Source: Rhodococcus sp. 14-2483-1-2
Lineage (GTDB): Bacteria; Actinomycetota; Actinomycetes; Mycobacteriales; Mycobacteriaceae
NCBI RefSeq assembly: GCF_002259405.1
Contig: NZ_NPFW01000013.1
Coordinates: forward strand, 310,001-374,000
Direction of reading: 5' to 3'
Length of the DNA stretch: 64,000 bases
In this document: positions 10,459 through 18,699 of the stretch, piece after piece
How the letters are laid out: each line of letters begins with the position of its first letter
Position numbering within the stretch: position 1 is the stretch's first letter
The notes under the pieces: generated by a model
What the model saw: only the letters and a program-made list of their open reading frames with translations
Database searches by the model: none
What the model was told of the DNA's origin: nothing
Made by a program: the position numbers and the translations under genes

Positions 10459-13400
10459 TTAGTCCGAGTAGGGAGCCAAGGTCGAGTCGCCAGCCACGAC
10501 AAGTGCATCTACCAACCGTTGCCAGCTTGCTAACGAGGCGGCATCCAAGATTGCCGGCCGGATCTCGACTAGCCAGTTCGAGAGCGAGAAGCTCCGTCGG
10601 GTTACCTGCTCTACGTGTTCGAGCGCAAGATCGCTGACCCATGGAAGTCCGACTCGAACCTGGTCGTCTGGTGTCAACACACGGACGAAGCTGATCAGGT
10701 GATCGACACACGTTGCGTGTCCTCGAGCCGTTGGGAGCCATGCCTCCACTACTTCGACAAGCGCACGTGGGTCCCACCAGACGATGGGTGTTTCGTCCAA
10801 CTCGCGGTACAGATACGAGACTTCTCCGGCCGGGTTAGGGATAAGCGACGCTCGGGCATAGTCGCCATGGTGCCGCCCACCGAACGGCTCGTGGTCTTCT
10901 GTGTAGCCCAGGACACGATAGACGACTTCGGGCCAGAGTCGGGCAAGCGTCACCGCCCGGCTTGAGGACTCCTCCGCCGCAGATGACAACGCCCGAAGGA
11001 AAGAGCCGAGTAGGTCAGAACGATCGGCGAACGCATCCAGGTGCTCGAAGAGCAGCGCTGGGTCTCCGTTCTCGACGATTGTCAGAAGGGCGCGAGCCGC
11101 ATTCAAGGCATGCGTGCCTCGGTCGTCGGTATTTCGCTCGTGAGCAAGGAGTGCCCGTCGTTGTGCGTTGACGACGTCTCTGAACAGGTTGGCGGCCTCT
11201 CCGGAGACGCATGTGTCAGCCACGGCGGTGGGTGCAAGTGCCCGAAGGGCGGCATCGAGTCGGTCGAAGTAGATGGCGTCGTCCGCAAGCGCGCTCAGTG
11301 CCTCGCCGATCGGGTCGTCCAGCTGCAGGATGGATCGACGACCGGTCTCTGGATCCCAGACCCCGAAGGCGCAGTCACGCATCGACTCGCTGATCAGCTC
11401 TAGTGCCGTGACGTGATGGCACGGCTTCGTGCTCGGGCACGAAGTCTGCCACAGGTGATCGAGACCGCGCGCCAGGTGAACACGGACCTCGTTCGGCAGC
11501 GCTTGAGCCAACGCTTTCGCGGCCTGCTCCACTCGCAAATAGGTCGCCGATCCGTCGTCACCATCCACGAGAGCACGGGTGCGCTGCGCGCCCGGCGATA
11601 AGAGCAGGGGCAGAATGCGAGCGGCGGCGCGGTCAGCGCCCTGCTCGAAGTACGAGGCTTCGGATTCAAATTGACGCTCTTGTACCGCCGCTCCGGCGAT
11701 CGAGATGATGGTGTCGACTGCGAACCGAAGGGACTCGTCCGGCAGCGCGACGCCGTCGATCAGATGGGCTTTGAGTGCTGCAGCGATGACCGAGGCGGGG
11801 GCGTCCCACTTCCCTCCCGCGCTGAGGCCCGGAGGGTCCGCAATGAGTTCCTTGGCAATCTGCAAATCCGCAGTCAGCGTCTCTGCGGACCGTGCTGCGG
11901 CCGTCCCATTCTTGGCGTTGATGTAGTACTCGACGAAGAGTCGCGTCGCTTCCTTACCGCGCTGGATGTCGGCGCTTCCGCTCTCGAGGGCCTTGAGAAG
12001 GGGCTCGGGCGGCGTGCTCTGGATCATAAGCTGGCCGTCTTCAGTTTGCTGCGCCGTGTAGGTGTCTCGGTCCATGCCGCTCGCCCATCCGCGCGCGCTC
12101 ACCAAATATTGCTCAACCTCGGCGTCACTAGCGTCGGGAGCGGCAGCTCGTATCGCCTGCTCTTTTCGTTGAACCAGGAGTTGAGCCAGCTGACGATACT
12201 CCTCAGCGCGACCGTCGTCGGCACGGAGCACGAGCTCCATCGCCACCTCGCGCAGTGACCATTCTCGGCGCTCGGCACCCGCCACACCGTCGGACGATGC
12301 CTTCAGGCCGCTGGATTCGTTCACGACGCGACCAAACTCGAGATGCCAGATTGATGGCTCCGACAGGTAGGGATCGAGTAGCCCGTTGGTCTTACCAATG
12401 TGGCGTACGAGTAGCCCCACGACGAACCCGACCATAGCGAGGTTGTCGCAGCCGTCGAGCAACATGGCAACGATCTTGCCCGGAGCTATACCAATTTCGA
12501 TCAATTGGTCGCAGACTCGTTCGAGGGCTTGGAGGGCGCTCATACAGGGGTACGGACCCACGCTCGTTCCGCGGTACCAATCGTAGACGTGCGGGTCACC
12601 AACGTAGCTGCGTGCGGTGCCCGCGATGTGCAACTCAGTCGCGTACTCGGCCGGGTCTTCGTCGGAGACGGATCCGCTGTAGTAACGATTGCTGGCCAAG
12701 CTGCGCAATCGAGCCCGAGCTGCGTGGTTCAACATCCGATTGATTACATGCACGCCGCCTTGGAAGTCCGACTGGAGCAACGGCATAAAGGACCCGTAGT
12801 ACCAGGCCGCGTGTGGAGCACCGAAGCCGTGGTACTCGTGATCACGAACGCCGTCTTCGTATAAGCCGGACCCGTCTTCGTCCTCGTCCAGGTAGTAGGC
12901 GGCAGTCATCTTGGCGAGAAAGCCCTGTGCACGCGACGCAAGAGCGCGGCCTGCAAGCGCGCCCTCGACAGCCGGACCGAGATCTATCGCCGACTCGTCG
13001 GCCACTTGGCGAAGCAGTACCTCGCCGTCATCACTGAGGTCAGGGCCAAGAAGCGCCAGCAACTCGACCATCACTTTGTCGGTGACTTCGCGCGGGAGCT
13101 CCCGCCTCCGACGCGGGCGACTGCGCGGGTAGCCGATCTCGCGGAACATGTGGCTTTGCGCGGCCATGCGCTTGTCGCGCTCTACCTTGTCAGGAGTCCG
13201 CGCTGCGCGCGCAGCTTTCACGGCGGCCTTTTCGGCCCGCTGCCTCTCGTCCGCCGCTGCACAACGAGCAACCAGCTGCGCACAGAGTTCCACGCGCAGG
13301 TCACTGCCCGCCGGAGTGTCCGCAGCAATATGCGCCCTCAGCCAGTCTCGAACTAGTTCCTGTAGCTTCTCGTCGCCGAACCACGGGGTTCCATTACGGA

Positions 13401-15606
13401 GCAGCTGTCTCACTACCGGCTCTACGACAGAGAGCCGGACAATGCCTGATACTAGATGTCGCTGATCCGTTAGGCGACACAAGCGATGCAGACCAGCCTT
13501 GTTGTCGGTGGCCAAGTCGTCCCACGCCTCGGCCAAAATCAGTCCAGGGTCGGCAAGCGTAAGCAGTGCCTCACTCGGCACATCAGCCCACCGCTCGCCA
13601 TGTCCCGCTGCGACGACCGCACCGAACGCATGCTCAAGACGGGCGAAGCGGCCACGAAATGGGTTGTCGGCCGAATCTGGCGCACCTAAGTAGAGCTGCG
13701 AAGCGAGCCGCGCAGCTCCTAGCGACCACCGAGGCATTCCGGCGGCAAGGAGTTTGACTGTCGGGTTTTCCGTCGCGAGGAGGAGACGAGCGACGGCGTA
13801 CCGCCGAACCTCATCGTGGGCGAACTCGGGACCGATCCTGAATGGCTGGTTCGTTGGCGTCTGCAGGAGGCCGTCTCGCCGAAGGCCGGCGAGCGCCGCC
13901 GCGTCGAGCGTTGCGAGAACCGGCAACGGGTCCGCGCGCGTGACCGATAGTTCAGCGAGCTGAAGTATGACAAGTTCGCGAGCATCTGGCGTGCCTCGAT
14001 CCGACTGCTCGTGCCGTCGAACCAGTCCCGCCCAGATCTGCTGCATCGCATCTCCGTCCGTGAGGGGCAAACCAGAGACCCCACCGCGGATCAGCAGGTC
14101 AACCACCACGAGTCGCCTAAGCAGCTCTCGTGCCTGAGCGTTGTTGGCCAGTGCAGAAAGTTCTGGGAAGGCGGCGACCAGCTGATCGATTTGGGCGTCT
14201 GACAGCGCATCGATCTCGAAGTCGACGACCGTGCCGTCACAGTGCTCCGCGACAGCATCGTGAACGAGCTTTCGAATGTCGTTGGTCGTCAGCGCCACGA
14301 TGCGCACGTTGCTTTGTCGAGCGGCAGCGACCAAATGCCCGAGCTGCTCCAGTTTGCGTTCGGCTACCGCGTCGGCACCGTCGATGATCAAGAGCCTTTC
14401 CGGCGCACTCATTTCGGCCAATACCGCCTTGAGCGGCGCACCTAAGGCCTGCTCAAACTCCAGGGCGGTTGCTGGCAGGTGACGAAGGTTGAGTACGAGG
14501 GCCTGGGCTTGGTTGCCCTCTTCGTACGTAGCGGTTGCTGCCTCGATCACGAGGGCACTCTTCCCGACGCCCGACTCGCCGCGAACGATGACCGCCGAGT
14601 TTGCCAAGGCGAGCGACCGCAGCTCCCGGACAGTGGCGGTGCGATCAACATGTTCGTGGTGATCGCCATCGGAGGATGTCACTTGACCTCGAACGGCATC
14701 GACGGCCCGCTCATGGAGACCGTTCAGAAGTTGCCAGGCCTTCTGATGCCGTCGCGTCGTCGAAGCCAGGACATCGTGCGCATCGCGTCGAAGTAGGTCG
14801 AGATCGATGGCACCGGCGATGGGCGCGTACTCAGCAGCGAGGGCACCCAGTCGATCCCGCAACTGGATTGCGCCGGAGAGATCGTTTCCGGTCGCGACTT
14901 CGACCAGATCGTTGGTGATGACCGCCCAATCCGATTCGTCTGGGGATTCGAATCGAGGCATCAGGACTTGGAGGCGTGTGAGCAGGAACCAGGTGCGTTC
15001 GCTTACCGTCGCAGCCCCGGGAGCAACGCCGTCGGCAGCATCCTGCATCGCCAGGCGAACGAGCGCTCCGATGTGTTCCAGGCGTTGTCGCAGGCTCCGG
15101 TCGAACCGGTTCGGCTCCTGGATCAGCGCAAAGAACGCCTCGGGGTCCGACTGTCCGCGAGCGAGCCCGGACAGCTCTGCAAGCTGGGATGCGTGAGGTT
15201 GTGGTCCGGCAACCACCAGACCAACCAGGTGATCGACGTCGGTGCCGAGGTCCTTCCTTAAATCACTCAGGAGGGTGCCGATCAGCTTCCGAGCCTTATC
15301 GTCGCTCTTGATGAGCGAGGGCTCTCTGCGGATGGCGAGTGCGAGTACCAATGACGGGTTGGATTCGTTTGCCCGGCGGGCGCGGACAACCAAGTCATCC
15401 ACAGCGTGGTCCGGCGCTTGTTGGAAGGACACGCTCGCGATGGAACGTCCTCCACCCAGTTCGGTGGCTCCCGATCTTGTGAGCATCTTGGCGAGGTAGT
15501 TCACCGCGACCTTGCGCTCAAATGTGACACCGCCCCCGCCGGTTGCGTAGGGACTCATCGCCGCACCAGCGCTCGCAACCGCCTCTTCGGAAGTTGACTC
15601 AGTCAT
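10459..15606 (-). CDS. Giant STAND-type P-loop NTPase, candidate anti-phage protein, 1715 aa
   Basis: A single 1715-residue frame. Residues about 18-165 form an N-terminal alpha/beta domain (ATGGGGVTFERKVAVNYL, VDDLVVRARR, LALAIRRE) that could be a nuclease- or Cap4-like effector fold, although no intact catalytic motif is clear. Residues about 320-520 are the NTPase: Walker A GESGVGKSA at 343-351, Walker B LLIIDGAD at 405-412, then a sensor-like IVALTT. The remaining roughly 1200 residues are mostly helical, without transmembrane segments, as in the sensor arrays of STAND (NACHT/AVAST-like) proteins. It lies alone on the minus strand of the island, with a convergent integrase remnant and a divergent CBASS operon. 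Defence by recognition-triggered oligomerisation is inferred from architecture and neighbourhood. The ATG at 15606 has no clear ribosome binding site, and an internal start remains possible. Confidence 0.85.
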   Translation of the reverse strand: MTESTSEEAVASAGAAMSPYATGGGGVTFERKVAVNYLAKMLTRSGATELGGGRSIASVSFQQAPDHAVDDLVVRARRANESNPSLVLALAIRREPSLIKSDDKARKLIGTLLSDLRKDLGTDVDHLVGLVVAGPQPHASQLAELSGLARGQSDPEAFFALIQEPNRFDRSLRQRLEHIGALVRLAMQDAADGVAPGAATVSERTWFLLTRLQVLMPRFESPDESDWAVITNDLVEVATGNDLSGAIQLRDRLGALAAEYAPIAGAIDLDLLRRDAHDVLASTTRRHQKAWQLLNGLHERAVDAVRGQVTSSDGDHHEHVDRTATVRELRSLALANSAVIVRGESGVGKSALVIEAATATYEEGNQAQALVLNLRHLPATALEFEQALGAPLKAVLAEMSAPERLLIIDGADAVAERKLEQLGHLVAAARQSNVRIVALTTNDIRKLVHDAVAEHCDGTVVDFEIDALSDAQIDQLVAAFPELSALANNAQARELLRRLVVVDLLIRGGVSGLPLTDGDAMQQIWAGLVRRHEQSDRGTPDARELVILQLAELSVTRADPLPVLATLDAAALAGLRRDGLLQTPTNQPFRIGPEFAHDEVRRYAVARLLLATENPTVKLLAAGMPRWSLGAARLASQLYLGAPDSADNPFRGRFARLEHAFGAVVAAGHGERWADVPSEALLTLADPGLILAEAWDDLATDNKAGLHRLCRLTDQRHLVSGIVRLSVVEPVVRQLLRNGTPWFGDEKLQELVRDWLRAHIAADTPAGSDLRVELCAQLVARCAAADERQRAEKAAVKAARAARTPDKVERDKRMAAQSHMFREIGYPRSRPRRRRELPREVTDKVMVELLALLGPDLSDDGEVLLRQVADESAIDLGPAVEGALAGRALASRAQGFLAKMTAAYYLDEDEDGSGLYEDGVRDHEYHGFGAPHAAWYYGSFMPLLQSDFQGGVHVINRMLNHAARARLRSLASNRYYSGSVSDEDPAEYATELHIAGTARSYVGDPHVYDWYRGTSVGPYPCMSALQALERVCDQLIEIGIAPGKIVAMLLDGCDNLAMVGFVVGLLVRHIGKTNGLLDPYLSEPSIWHLEFGRVVNESSGLKASSDGVAGAERREWSLREVAMELVLRADDGRAEEYRQLAQLLVQRKEQAIRAAAPDASDAEVEQYLVSARGWASGMDRDTYTAQQTEDGQLMIQSTPPEPLLKALESGSADIQRGKEATRLFVEYYINAKNGTAAARSAETLTADLQIAKELIADPPGLSAGGKWDAPASVIAAALKAHLIDGVALPDESLRFAVDTIISIAGAAVQERQFESEASYFEQGADRAAARILPLLLSPGAQRTRALVDGDDGSATYLRVEQAAKALAQALPNEVRVHLARGLDHLWQTSCPSTKPCHHVTALELISESMRDCAFGVWDPETGRRSILQLDDPIGEALSALADDAIYFDRLDAALRALAPTAVADTCVSGEAANLFRDVVNAQRRALLAHERNTDDRGTHALNAARALLTIVENGDPALLFEHLDAFADRSDLLGSFLRALSSAAEESSSRAVTLARLWPEVVYRVLGYTEDHEPFGGRHHGDYARASLIPNPAGEVSYLYRELDETPIVWWDPRALVEVVEAWLPTARGHATCVDHLISFVRVLTPDDQVRVGLPWVSDLALEHVEQVTRRSFSLSNWLVEIRPAILDAASLASWQRLVDALVVAGDSTLAPYSD

Positions 15607-15913
15607 CTCGGCTTAACGACCTCAACGTCATGACGTTGGCCAAACCAATTGCTGGCCCCGTCTTTGGCGAGCCAGGCTCGATGATCTTCGTAGTTGGGCA
15701 GCACTCGGCCAAGCAGCGTCCGGAAGGCCGTCCGTGTCCTGCAGGCACGCAGAGAGCAGGGATGTCACACACATCACTCTAGAAGCAGGTGCCGACCAGA
15801 GCGGGCCGGACCCGCCCGCGCGTTGGGCGATTGGTGGCCGGGTCGTGTTCGAAGCGGATCCAACGACCGCCAATACGTAGGCCGCAGTCATAGCTGGTGC
15901 CCCTACTTAGGCA

Positions 15914-16105
15914 TCACTGTCGCGCTTCGCCATTGACACGGTTGGCATACCTCTGACCGATTGCGAACCACAGGACTGGGCCGACCGCCGGTAGCACGAA
16001 CGCGATGACCAACCAGCCAATTTTCACCAGCACGCCGATGTGACGAGCGCGCCCGATCGATACGGCCGCGACAATGAAAAGTGGCGCTATTACGATGCAG
16101 GCAAG
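15914..16105 (-). pseudogene. PLDc_N-like small membrane protein fragment
   Basis: Reading the minus strand from 16105 to the TGA at 15914-15916 gives two hydrophobic segments, IVIAPLFIVAAVSIG and VKIGWLVIAFVLPAVGPVL, then WFAIGQRYANRV. The P-x-x-GP-x-x-W/Y-x-x-x-G-R arrangement is that of the PLDc N-terminal (cardiolipin synthase N-terminal-like) two-helix domain found as short membrane proteins in actinobacteria. An in-frame TAG lies directly before it (16106-16108) and no ATG/GTG/TTG precedes the first helix; the first usable GTG is at 16033. It is therefore probably a 5'-truncated gene. Some such two-helix proteins give superinfection immunity, which is only a suggestion here. Confidence 0.5.
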
Positions 16106-16641
16106 CTAGATGCGACGAGCGTACCGAGTACCCCTGTCGGCACAGGCAATCCTGTTGGAAGCCACCCGCGATTTACAACGGTGGACCGCCGGTCCCTGCC
16201 CTCAGTGGTCGCGCCCCGACGGCCCACCGTTGTCAGGCAAAGCCTGCCGTGACTGACTGCACCAGTACTCTGTAATGATAGTCAGTGCCGATAGTATCTC
16301 TTACGACTTACTTGCTGTTCAAAGCTACTAAGGGACCCACCTCAGCCGTTATTTCGTTGTCGAGGTCGCCTGCCTCCCCAGCCGTATGCACGTCTGTGCG
16401 ACAGTGGCTCCGACGGCGAACGCTCCATTGGAGACTCACTTGGGGCGCAGCCCGCACAGCACAAGAGTGGCCCGTAAGCATCTGTCGGTGGTCAGGTGTA
16501 TTAGTTACATCTACGAACAGTCGATGGTCACAGGGGCGGAGGACCAATGAGCTCACTCAGGCTAATTAGATCCGCACCCGTAGCGACGGACCGTCGCCTC
16601 GATAAGGTCAAGACGAGCCTCTGTCGCCCGCAAGAGGCGTC
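16106..16641. other. Non-coding stretch upstream of the CBASS operon
   Basis: About 540 bp without a credible gene. A perfect 10-bp inverted repeat lies at 16175-16184 (ACAACGGTGG) and 16224-16233, with a smaller GGACC-GCC-GGTCC hairpin nested inside, possibly a terminator or attenuator. The A/T-rich patch at 16255-16330 and the segment around GTATTAGTTACATCT (16498-16512) are the best places for a CBASS promoter, but no -35/-10 pair is convincing. Confidence 0.35.
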
Positions 16642-17277
16642 GTGAAGGCCTCCACGCGCGTCCGGACCACGGCCTACATCGTCATTGGCGCATACTCGGT
16701 GGTGTTCCTCGTCTATGGCATCTCGTTGCCGCACGCCGCGGGCAAAGTCCTCGGTTTTCTACCCACCGTGTTGGCGTTGCTTTTCGGGGCGTATGACACC
16801 TACGCATGGCACTGGGGCCCGCTGTTACGTTTGGCCCGCCAGCCCTACCTCGTCGGAACATGGCACGGCGAGCTGACGTCTTACCGCAGGGATGACGACG
16901 GAGTGCCAATTGACTCCACCCATGAGGTTTTCTTTGTGATCCGCCAAACGCTGACCACGATTTCGATCACCATGATCAGCGCAGAAAGCAAGTCTCGGTC
17001 GGCCGCGGCCCAGGTAGTCCAGCATCAGGCACAGGACTTCTCCGTCCAGTACCAGTATCAGAACGAGCCCCGTCTTGAGTTCAGGCAAGCGGGCAGTGCG
17101 ACGCATACGGGTGGGTCCTCGATCGAGCTGGGCGGCCTGCGTCCCATGACGCTCACCGGTGAGTACTGGACCGCTCGCGAGACCCGCGGCACCTATCAAG
17201 CAAGTCGAGTCGGAAAAGATCTTGTCAACACGTTCGACGAGGGGCAGCGGATGGTGCGGGAGACATGGGAAATCTAG
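16642..17277 (+). CDS. cap15: Cap15-like CBASS effector (2TM plus beta-barrel), 211 aa
   Basis: Two membrane helices lie at about residues 10-30 (YIVIGAYSVVFLVYGISL) and 36-56 (VLGFLPTVLALLFGAY), followed by a beta-rich soluble domain opening LVGTWHGELTS. This is the layout of Cap15, the SMODS-associating 2TM/beta-strand-rich receptor. In characterised systems the beta-barrel binds a cyclic dinucleotide made by the partner CD-NTase, and the protein then oligomerises and disrupts the inner membrane, killing the infected cell. The GTG at 16642 has AAGAGG 4 nt upstream. The stop overlaps the next gene by 13 bp, so the two are translationally coupled. The immediate CD-NTase neighbour makes the call firm. 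Confidence 0.88.
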   Translation: MKASTRVRTTAYIVIGAYSVVFLVYGISLPHAAGKVLGFLPTVLALLFGAYDTYAWHWGPLLRLARQPYLVGTWHGELTSYRRDDDGVPIDSTHEVFFVIRQTLTTISITMISAESKSRSAAAQVVQHQAQDFSVQYQYQNEPRLEFRQAGSATHTGGSSIELGGLRPMTLTGEYWTARETRGTYQASRVGKDLVNTFDEGQRMVRETWEI

Positions 17278-18182
17278 TGGACTGGGAAGCATGGCTGCGC
17301 AGTGCTGCAAAACGGCCAAGTGACAACGAGGAATCGAAGCGCGATCGCACCGAGCAGCAGATCCGTGCTGCTCTCGACGACTACGGGCCGCTGTCGGGCA
17401 AGTACAGAGTTTACGTCAAGGGTTCGTACGCCAACAACACGAACGTCCGGCTGAACTACGATGTCGACGTAGCGGTTGAATACACGGGCTACTTCTATTC
17501 AGACCTTTGCTTCGACCTCCAGGGTCACGACGATTCTGAGGTTGGTGTTTACGCCTCATACGACACGTACAGTCGAGAAGACTTCAAGCGAGACATTAAA
17601 GCTGCACTTTTCGAAACCTTTGGCTCAGACGCTATCGAGATCGGGAAGATTGCTTATCGCGTGCGGGAAAATAAGACAACCCTGCCGGCTGATGTAGTGC
17701 CCTCGTGGGAATATCGCCGCTACGACCGAATTGATGCTTGGGGGGACCCTGTGGTGCATGTGGGCTCACGCGTTTACCCGAGTACTGGTGGATATAAGAA
17801 CAACTTTCCGAAAATTCAGGTGACCCGCGGCACCGAGAAAAATGATCGAACGCACCGGCGGTACAAGCGGATGGTTCGCTGTCTAAAGAAAATGCAGACT
17901 CGTCTAACGGACGCTGGTGTGCTTGAAAACGAACTTCCTTCCTACCTGGTTGAGTGTCTTGTTTACAACGTGCCAGACTCCTTGTTCAACAACTCGACCT
18001 ACCTGGAAGATTTTCGAAAGGTCGTCGGCGCTATTTGGGGATCGACACAGCCGAACGGCGACTGGGGTGAGTGGGAAGAGGTGCATGGCCTGCACTACCT
18101 GTTCAAGGGAAGTTTCGCTGGCATGCGCGCAGACGCGCACACCCTTGCTGACAAAGCCTGGGACGAGGTCGGTATTGAATAA
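17265..18182 (+). CDS. CBASS CD-NTase (SMODS nucleotidyltransferase), 305 aa
   Basis: cGAS/DncV-like nucleotidyltransferase. The catalytic signature is complete: G53-S54 in VKGSYANNT, the first acidic pair D66/D68 in YDVDVAVE, and the third acidic residue D143 in PADVVPSW. The GTEKNDRTHRRYKRMVR helix and following segments form the expected C-terminal helical domain. It should make a cyclic oligonucleotide second messenger on phage infection; product bases cannot be read from sequence, and the clade may be CdnE-like since Cap15 usually accompanies that clade. No Cap2/Cap3 genes follow, making this a two-gene type I CBASS. Start: ATG 17265 overlaps cap15, but GTG 17277 (GGGA 6 nt before, TAGTG junction) is equally possible. 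The base composition is visibly more A/T-rich than that of the flanking core genes. Confidence 0.93.
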   Translation: MGNLVDWEAWLRSAAKRPSDNEESKRDRTEQQIRAALDDYGPLSGKYRVYVKGSYANNTNVRLNYDVDVAVEYTGYFYSDLCFDLQGHDDSEVGVYASYDTYSREDFKRDIKAALFETFGSDAIEIGKIAYRVRENKTTLPADVVPSWEYRRYDRIDAWGDPVVHVGSRVYPSTGGYKNNFPKIQVTRGTEKNDRTHRRYKRMVRCLKKMQTRLTDAGVLENELPSYLVECLVYNVPDSLFNNSTYLEDFRKVVGAIWGSTQPNGDWGEWEEVHGLHYLFKGSFAGMRADAHTLADKAWDEVGIE

Positions 18183-18551
18183 CTCTGCGCCAAGCGAAGC
18201 TAGCGCCGCCTGAAGCAAGAGCAGTGCGGCGGCCCGCATGCCATCACTCCGGACCCGGCCCGACTAGGGTTTGAAGAGCCGTGGCTCAGCGCCGGACGTG
18301 GCGGTCACTGGTGGCGTGGGCGAGCGCCACCGACCGGGATGTGTCGTCCTCGATCTCCGCATTCATCTGGCAGAGGTTCGTATACGAGACTCAGGGCTCG
18401 ATAGCCCGCTCGATATTCCTCCCGATGCCACGACGGTGACGCATGTCGGTACGAACGACAGGCAGCCGTCGTGAACCGGCCTGGACGGCTTTCGCAGTTC
18501 AGACGGTGTTTCGCAACCTCAGGTGAACCCGCGTGTACGTCTTTCGTCGTT
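18183..18551. other. Island right end, no gene seen
   Basis: About 370 bp between the CD-NTase stop and the right att repeat. No frame shows coding character, and no excisionase-like helix-turn-helix gene is present. One short frame at 18271-18474 has no ribosome binding site and is not supported. Confidence 0.5.
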
Positions 18552-18642
18552 CTCGTAATGAAAAGGTCAAGAGTTCGATTCTCTTAGGCGGCTCCACCAG
18601 CAGGCCTCTGACACGTACCAGCGTGTCGGGGGCCTTTTTGGT
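18552..18642 (+). repeat. attR: right direct repeat (tRNA-Thr 3' fragment plus terminator)
   Basis: The repeat matches the tRNA-Thr from the anticodon loop to CCA (18552-18596) and then a terminator copy ending in CCTTTTT. The 5' half of the tRNA is missing here, so this is not a tRNA gene. It marks the island-chromosome junction. Confidence 0.9.
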
Positions 18643-18699
18643 AGCGCGATCCAGCACTGGATCGACCTGTTTGCCGCGTCGGTCCTGCAAAATCAGTTC

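Larger units (their letters stand above)
8190..18642. mobile_element. Genomic island in tRNA-Thr with defence cargo, integrase decayed
   Basis: The segment is bounded by a 91-bp direct repeat (8190-8280 and 18552-18642; the first 55 bp identical, then 5 differences) that starts inside the tRNA anticodon loop, the usual crossover place for tyrosine recombinases. Inside are a zinc-ribbon peptide, two divergent unknown membrane-anchored proteins, the C-terminal remnant of a tyrosine integrase, a 1715-residue STAND-type protein, a membrane-protein fragment and a Cap15/CD-NTase operon. No replication, relaxase or transfer gene is visible. Coding density is low at 15.6-16.6 kb and 18.2-18.5 kb, and the CBASS genes use visibly more A/T than the flanking genes, consistent with foreign origin. 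It is probably a no-longer-mobile defence island. Confidence 0.88.

Noticed and set aside
15628..15891. 87-residue minus-strand frame upstream of the giant island protein
   Set aside because: No ribosome binding site, no hydrophobic or domain pattern, and codon usage looks random.
16285..16569. 94-residue plus-strand frame before the CBASS operon
   Set aside because: Rich in Arg/Trp/Ser as expected of random sequence, no start signal, overlaps an equally weak minus-strand frame.
18271..18474. 67-residue frame at the island right end as a possible excisionase
   Set aside because: No helix-turn-helix pattern, no ribosome binding site, no basic character.
18552..18596. Second tRNA-Thr gene
   Set aside because: Only the part from the anticodon loop to CCA is present; the acceptor 5' strand and D arm are missing. 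It is the attR copy.
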